Source: Nocardia carnea NBRC 14403 (GTDB taxonomy: Bacteria > Actinomycetota > Actinomycetes > Mycobacteriales > Mycobacteriaceae). From it: a stretch of 64,000 bases of DNA. Both the position numbers and the translations under genes were made by a program. The stretch spans positions 1 to 64,000 of the forward strand of contig NZ_BAFV01000046.1 in NCBI RefSeq assembly GCF_000308515.1. Reading direction: 5' to 3'. A model generated the notes under the pieces. That model saw only the letters and a list, made by a program, of their open reading frames with translations. It did no database searches and was not told where the DNA came from. Positions 59,681-64,000 of this stretch are shown here, one piece after another. The stretch's first letter is position 1; each line of letters starts with the position of its first letter.

Positions 59681-60771
59681 GGCAGTGAATCCGAGACGAA
59701 GACAACCTTGCCGCGACTGCCTCCCGCGGCGAGCGCGAAGGCCTGATCGGCCTCGGCGAGGGTGAACCGATTGCTGACCACGGCCTCGGGGCGCAGACCC
59801 CACGCGACCAGGTTTGCCGCGAGATCCGACATTGCCTGCAAGGAGGTCACCCAGGACGCATGCAAGGTCAACTGCTTGTGCAGCAACGTATCCGAGACCT
59901 CGGAGTCGAAACGGCCGCCCTCGCCGATGAACGAAACATGACCCCACTCGGCCGCATGCTCGACCGCGGTGGACCGGCCGGGCGCCGAACCCGAAGCGTC
60001 GATGGTGAAGGCGAATCCAGCTCCGCCGGTGAATCGGTCGAGTTCGGCGTCCGCATCGTCCGGTGCGACGGTGGCATCGAAGATACCGAGCGAATCGGCC
60101 CACTCCCGGCGCTCACCGGACAGTTCGACGCCGACGACGCGACGGGCACCCATACCGCGGCCGATCATGCCGGCCGCGAGGCCGACGGGTCCGAGACCAA
60201 CGACGAGCAGGTCGCCTTCCCCGCTGACACCGATGCGGCGAAGCCCCTCATAGGCCGTGCCGAAGCCACAGGCGATGAGCGCACCGTCGACATACGACAA
60301 CTCCTCCGGCAGCGGCACGCAGGTACGCTCCTCGGCCAGAACGTACCGGGCGTTACCGCCGTCGCGCTGCCAGCCGTACGACTCCCGTGACGGCGCGGTG
60401 CAGCTGATGTAGTAGCCGCGACGGCAGTTGTCGCAGAGCCCGCAGCCGGCGATGTGGTAGACGATGACCCGGTCGCCGGCACCGAAGCGGGCGCAGCCCG
60501 GCCCGGCGGCGACGACGCGACCCGACGGCTCGTGGCCGGAAACGACGCCGCGGTAGGCGGGGCCGTCGATACCGCGGTGGGTCTTGTACTCGCGGTAGAT
60601 GTAGCTGATATCGGTACCGCAGATACCGGCGGCGCCGACCTCGACGAGCAGCTGCCCCGGACCGGGTGTCGGCACGGGAACCTGCCGCATCTCGGTGGTG
60701 GAGTTGCCGGGAAGATAGATGCCCGGCATCGTTTCGGGAACTGTCGAGGTTCCCGGTTCGGTTGTGGTCAC
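59677..60771 (-). CDS. Zinc-dependent medium-chain alcohol/polyol dehydrogenase
   Basis: The 364-residue MDR enzyme has the catalytic-zinc sites in GICGTDISYIY and SGHEPSGRVV, structural-zinc cysteines beginning CGLCDNCRRG, and the Rossmann glycine run VVGLGPVGLAA. AGGAGG precedes GTG 60771. It probably oxidises a sugar or sugar alcohol brought in by the adjoining ABC importer. Confidence 0.9.
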   Translation of the reverse strand: MTTTEPGTSTVPETMPGIYLPGNSTTEMRQVPVPTPGPGQLLVEVGAAGICGTDISYIYREYKTHRGIDGPAYRGVVSGHEPSGRVVAAGPGCARFGAGDRVIVYHIAGCGLCDNCRRGYYISCTAPSRESYGWQRDGGNARYVLAEERTCVPLPEELSYVDGALIACGFGTAYEGLRRIGVSGEGDLLVVGLGPVGLAAGMIGRGMGARRVVGVELSGERREWADSLGIFDATVAPDDADAELDRFTGGAGFAFTIDASGSAPGRSTAVEHAAEWGHVSFIGEGGRFDSEVSDTLLHKQLTLHASWVTSLQAMSDLAANLVAWGLRPEAVVSNRFTLAEADQAFALAAGGSRGKVVFVSDSLP

Positions 60772-60833
60772 GATTCCTCCTGTGGGCGGCCGGGTCAGGA
60801 CCGAGTGGTGACCCGCATGAATATGGGAGCCCG

Positions 60834-61850
60834 TCATGCGGTGCGGACGGCCGCGGCACCGCGGCGGACGATGAGCGCGTTGATCAGAACGGCGCCGACG
60901 ATGATCACACCGCGAATAACGTCCTGCAGGAAGGAGTTCACCCCGAGCAGGACCAGCCCGTTCCCGATCACGGTGATGAAGACGACGCCGAGCAGGGTAC
61001 CCAGCATCGTGCCGCGACCACCGGCAAGGGCGGCGCCGCCGATGACGACGGCCGCGATGATATCGAACTCCAGTCCCGCTCCGGCGCTGCCGGATCCCGC
61101 GCCGAGCCGGGAGGCGAGCAGCACACCGGTAATCGCGGAGAGCAGACCGGTAGTGGCGAAGAGCAGGATGCGCACCTTGGTGAGGTTGATACCGGCCAGC
61201 TGGGCGGCGGCCGCGTTACCGCCGATGGCGTAGACCGAACGACCGTACGCGGTGAACTTGGCGATGTAGACGAATACGGCGAACAGGATCAGCATCACCA
61301 CCGCGGACGTGGGGATCCCCAGAATCGAACCACCCAGCAGGTCGAACAGGCCGCTCTCGGGCAGCACCACGGGCAAGGCGTCGGTCAGGTAGAGGCCGAG
61401 ACCGCCGAGAACACTCCACAAGCCGAGGGTGGCGATGAAGGACGGCACATTGAAGCTGGCCCGCAACCAGCCGGCCAGCGCACCCCAGGCCGCACCGAGC
61501 ACCAAGGTCAGGAGCACGGCACCGAACACACCGAGACCCCACTGGGCACTGCCCATCGCGACCAGCACCGATGCGAACGCGACGGCCGGGCCGATGCTGA
61601 TGTCGATATCGCCTGCGATGATCACCAGCGTCACCCCCCAGGCGGCGATGCCGATCGTCGCGGCATCGCGCAGGATACCCAGCTGATTCGAACCGTCCAT
61701 GAATCCCGACGCCGTCAGACCGAGCACCACGTAGAGTGCCGCGATCGCCACCACGAGGCCGATTTCGTTGAGCTGATGACTACGCGAGCCCAACCAGCTG
61801 CGCGCTGTGCGGGAATCACCCGGCTGGAGAGTGTTCTTGGTGATGACCAC
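60834..61850 (-). CDS. Sugar ABC transporter permease (RbsC family)
   Basis: The 338-residue membrane protein has about 8-10 helices and the BPD_transp_2 pattern: LVIIAGDIDISIGPAVAF, FNVPSFIATLGLWSVLGG, YAIGGNAAAAQLAGI, and GSGSAGAGLEFDIIAAVVIG, GGRGTMLGTLLGVVF. It forms the channel of a monosaccharide importer with the ATPase encoded just upstream and the binding protein at the window edge. Confidence 0.95.
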   Translation of the reverse strand: MVITKNTLQPGDSRTARSWLGSRSHQLNEIGLVVAIAALYVVLGLTASGFMDGSNQLGILRDAATIGIAAWGVTLVIIAGDIDISIGPAVAFASVLVAMGSAQWGLGVFGAVLLTLVLGAAWGALAGWLRASFNVPSFIATLGLWSVLGGLGLYLTDALPVVLPESGLFDLLGGSILGIPTSAVVMLILFAVFVYIAKFTAYGRSVYAIGGNAAAAQLAGINLTKVRILLFATTGLLSAITGVLLASRLGAGSGSAGAGLEFDIIAAVVIGGAALAGGRGTMLGTLLGVVFITVIGNGLVLLGVNSFLQDVIRGVIIVGAVLINALIVRRGAAAVRTA

Positions 61851-61882
61851 AGGGTCCTCTTCTCGTCTTTGCTTCGTGGTGG

Positions 61883-63400
61883 TCAGGCCGCCATCGCGGC
61901 GGCGAGGACGGAGTCGGTGGTGATATCGGAGCCGGTCAGTTCCTCGGTGATCTCGCCGCCGCGCAGCGCGATCACCCGGTCACAGACCAGCGGCAGTTCC
62001 TCGAGCTCGCCCGAGACGAACACGACGGCAGCTCCCCCGTCGGCGAGTTCTCTGACGAGGCGATAGATCTGGGACTTTGCCGCCACATCGACGCCGCGCG
62101 TGGGTTCGTCGAGCAGCAGGATCCGGCTGCCGGCGTGCAGCCAGCGACCGATAACCGCCTTTTGCTGATTGCCACCACTGAGATTGACGATCGGTGTCTG
62201 CGCGCGAGCCGTCGCGATGGACAGCCGCGAAATCAACCCGGCTGCGGCCGCACGGAAGCGGCGGTACACGATGGTCGGTCCGGAGCTGACCGCCCGGTAA
62301 TCCGAGATGAGCATGTTCTCGTCGACACCGAGCAACGGCACGATACCCGCGCCCTTGCGATCCTCGGGAGTCATACCGACTCCCAGAGCCTTCATCCGGG
62401 CGGCACCGATATTGCGGACATCGGTCCCGGCTACCGCGACCGAACCGGACGAGATCGGATGGAAACCCGCGATGGCCCGGAGCAGTTCGCTGCGGCCGGA
62501 GCCCATCAAACCGGCGATCCCGAGCACTTCACCCTGGTGCACGTCGAAGGACACCTCGCGAATCTTCGGCGGCAACACCAGGCTCCGCACGGAGAGCAAC
62601 GGCGTCCCGGAGCGGTCCACGGCGCGCTCGGCGCGTTCCTCCACGGCCGGTTCGGCAGAGCCGACCATCAGCGCCACGACGTGGGCAGTGCTGACATCCT
62701 CGAGCGTGACGGTGTCGACGACCCGGCCGTCGCGCATGACGGTCGCGGTGGAGGCGACCTGCCGGATCTCGTCGAGACGGTGGCTGACATACACGACCGC
62801 GACGCCGGCCGCCGCGATCCGGTCGACAGTTTTCAGGACCGCCTGGACCTCGGTGGCGGCCAGCGCGCTGGTCGGTTCGTCGAGGATGAGCAGCCGCGGG
62901 CGCCGCCGGACGGCACGGCAGATCTCGACGAGCTGCTGTTCGGCGAGCGGCAGCGATTCGACCCGGCTGAGCGGATCGATATCGAGTGCGAGTTCCTCCA
63001 GCACGGCGGCGGTTTCGCGGCGCATGACGTCGTAGTCGACGCGACCAGCGGTGCGGGGCCAGACCCCGAGGAACATGTTCTCCGCGACGGTCAGTTCGGG
63101 GACCAGGCTCAGTTCCTGGTAGACGGTTTCGATGCCGAGCGCGGTCGATCGCCGGACGCCTCGACCGAGTAGTTCGCCGCCGACACGGATGGTCCCCCGG
63201 TCCGGGGTTTCGACGCCCGCCAGCAGCCGGATCATCGTCGACTTACCGGCACCGTTGCGGCCGAGCAGCGCCCGCACTTCGCCGGCACGGATGGTCACGG
63301 ACGCGTCCGTGAGCGCCTGCACACCGGCATAGTGCTTGGTCAAACCCTCGATCTCGACGACTACGGCGCCGTCGGCGGGACCGTCCGTGCGGTGATCCAT
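61883..63400 (-). CDS. Sugar ABC transporter ATPase (RbsA/MglA family)
   Basis: The 505-residue tandem ATPase has a first nucleotide-binding domain that is complete (Walker A LGRNGAGKSTMI, signature LPLAEQQLVEI, Walker B LLILDEPTSAL). The second has a degenerate Walker A (GLMGSGRSELL) but a full signature (LSGGNQQK) and Walker B (LLLDEPTRG), which is normal for this family. AAGGA lies before ATG 63400. Confidence 0.95.
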   Translation of the reverse strand: MDHRTDGPADGAVVVEIEGLTKHYAGVQALTDASVTIRAGEVRALLGRNGAGKSTMIRLLAGVETPDRGTIRVGGELLGRGVRRSTALGIETVYQELSLVPELTVAENMFLGVWPRTAGRVDYDVMRRETAAVLEELALDIDPLSRVESLPLAEQQLVEICRAVRRRPRLLILDEPTSALAATEVQAVLKTVDRIAAAGVAVVYVSHRLDEIRQVASTATVMRDGRVVDTVTLEDVSTAHVVALMVGSAEPAVEERAERAVDRSGTPLLSVRSLVLPPKIREVSFDVHQGEVLGIAGLMGSGRSELLRAIAGFHPISSGSVAVAGTDVRNIGAARMKALGVGMTPEDRKGAGIVPLLGVDENMLISDYRAVSSGPTIVYRRFRAAAAGLISRLSIATARAQTPIVNLSGGNQQKAVIGRWLHAGSRILLLDEPTRGVDVAAKSQIYRLVRELADGGAAVVFVSGELEELPLVCDRVIALRGGEITEELTGSDITTDSVLAAAMAA

Positions 63401-63444
63401 GGTGTCCTTCCGGGAATGGTGCGGGTCACGAGCGGGCACGGAGG

Positions 63445-64000
63445 TCACGGGATACCGTCCGGATGCGTCTCGATCCAGTCCCCGCCGGCCTGCGCGCCGA
63501 CGTATTCGTCGACCGGTGCCGGGATCACGAGTTCGGCGGGCGGGTTGCCGTCGAGAATGTCGACGGCCGCACGGCCCGCCAGTTCGCCGACCTTGATGCC
63601 GGAGATATCGGTGACGCCCTTGAGGATGGTGCCGTCCCGCAACATTCCGGCCGCCTGCGTGGACATATCGCCGCCGAACACGACCACCTCACCGGCCTTA
63701 CCCCGGGCCTGGACAGCCCGTGCCGCACCGATCATCTGCGAGCCGGCCTCGCCGTAGAACGCGTCGATATCGGGCTGGGCGGTGAGGACCTGTTCGGAAC
63801 GCTGGACGGCCTCGTCGAGGGTCAGCCCCTGCTGGTTGGCCACGATGGTGGCTCCGGGAACTTCCGCGGTGAGCGCCTCTTCGAAGCCGATCCGGCGCTG
63901 GACGCACACTTCGAATTGTTCGCAGTTGATCACCGCCACCTTCGGTGCCGTGATGTCCTGCTCCCTGAAATACGCCGCCATCTGGCGTCCCGAGGCGGCG
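63445..64000 (-). CDS. Sugar ABC transporter substrate-binding protein (partial)
   Basis: The C-terminal 184 residues of a periplasmic-binding-protein-like (RbsB-type) receptor; the N-terminus with its lipoprotein signal lies beyond the right edge. Visible: KVAVINCEQFEVCVQRRIGF, AQPDIDAFYGEAGSQMIGAA, and GEVVVFGGDMSTQAAGMLRD, in the order of the type I fold. The pair of cysteines in CEQFEVC is unusual and may form a disulfide. First gene seen of the sugar-acid operon. Confidence 0.92.
   Translation of the reverse strand, partial: AASGRQMAAYFREQDITAPKVAVINCEQFEVCVQRRIGFEEALTAEVPGATIVANQQGLTLDEAVQRSEQVLTAQPDIDAFYGEAGSQMIGAARAVQARGKAGEVVVFGGDMSTQAAGMLRDGTILKGVTDISGIKVGELAGRAAVDILDGNPPAELVIPAPVDEYVGAQAGGDWIETHPDGIP

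Noticed and set aside
60666..62066. A 466-codon plus-strand open frame opposite the ABC permease
   Set aside because: Antisense of a conserved permease; hydrophilic low-complexity translation.

Overview
The window is high-GC actinobacterial DNA that fits a Nocardia-type member of the Mycobacteriales. It shares core gene neighbourhoods with Mycobacterium (ruvCAB next to yajC-secD; yebC-pdxT-tesB-pdxS; a mycobacterial-type phosphatidylinositol mannoside operon ending in thrS), but it also has large catabolic and mobile regions. The species assignment is inferred from gene order and protein style. No rRNA, tRNA or CRISPR array was seen.

Core half (1-22 kb). The minus-strand set ruvC-ruvA-ruvB, yajC and secD (cut by the left edge) covers Holliday-junction repair and Sec export. 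It is followed by a macro-domain protein, an ArsR/SRPBCC pair with a clear operator, yebC, the split PLP synthase genes pdxT and pdxS, a TesB thioesterase, an unannotated 30-residue ORF with a perfect terminator hairpin, and the operon thrS-HIT-pgsA-acyltransferase-pimA-Nudix. A siderophore-reductase-like Fe-S protein, a PGPGW membrane protein and a SulP-carbonic anhydrase fusion complete this part.

Biotin region (22.5-30.8 kb). bioY, an AMP-forming ligase, a thiolase, bioM, bioN and a second AMP-forming ligase form one overlapping operon. A perfect 17-bp palindrome lies upstream of bioY. A molybdopterin S/N-oxide reductase of the biotin-sulfoxide-reductase type is transcribed divergently.

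Accessory region (30.8-53 kb). An MHS transporter, two NAD(P)-binding proteins, an IclR regulator and a decayed acyl-CoA ligase come first. Next is a catabolic operon made of an SDR, a serine hydrolase, a P450-reductase-ferredoxin fusion and a TetR regulator. The SDR gene at its head is split by a complete 7.6-kb Tn7-like transposon (41830-49448). The element has TGT...ACA ends, a perfect 5-bp TCTCG target duplication, tnsA/tnsB/tnsC/tniQ-type genes and a two-gene cargo. Joining the flanks with one TCTCG copy restores the SDR frame exactly. Beyond it lie a small alarmone synthetase and a frameshifted P450 with its ferredoxin and a divergent regulator.

Sugar-acid region (53-64 kb). A minus-strand operon encodes a sugar ABC importer, two dehydrogenases, an epimerase-like protein, a GntR regulator, galactonate dehydratase, 2-keto-3-deoxy-phosphosugar aldolase, sugar-acid kinase and a lactonase. 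Together these make a non-phosphorylative-entry, De Ley-Doudoroff-type route from an imported aldose to pyruvate and glyceraldehyde-3-phosphate.
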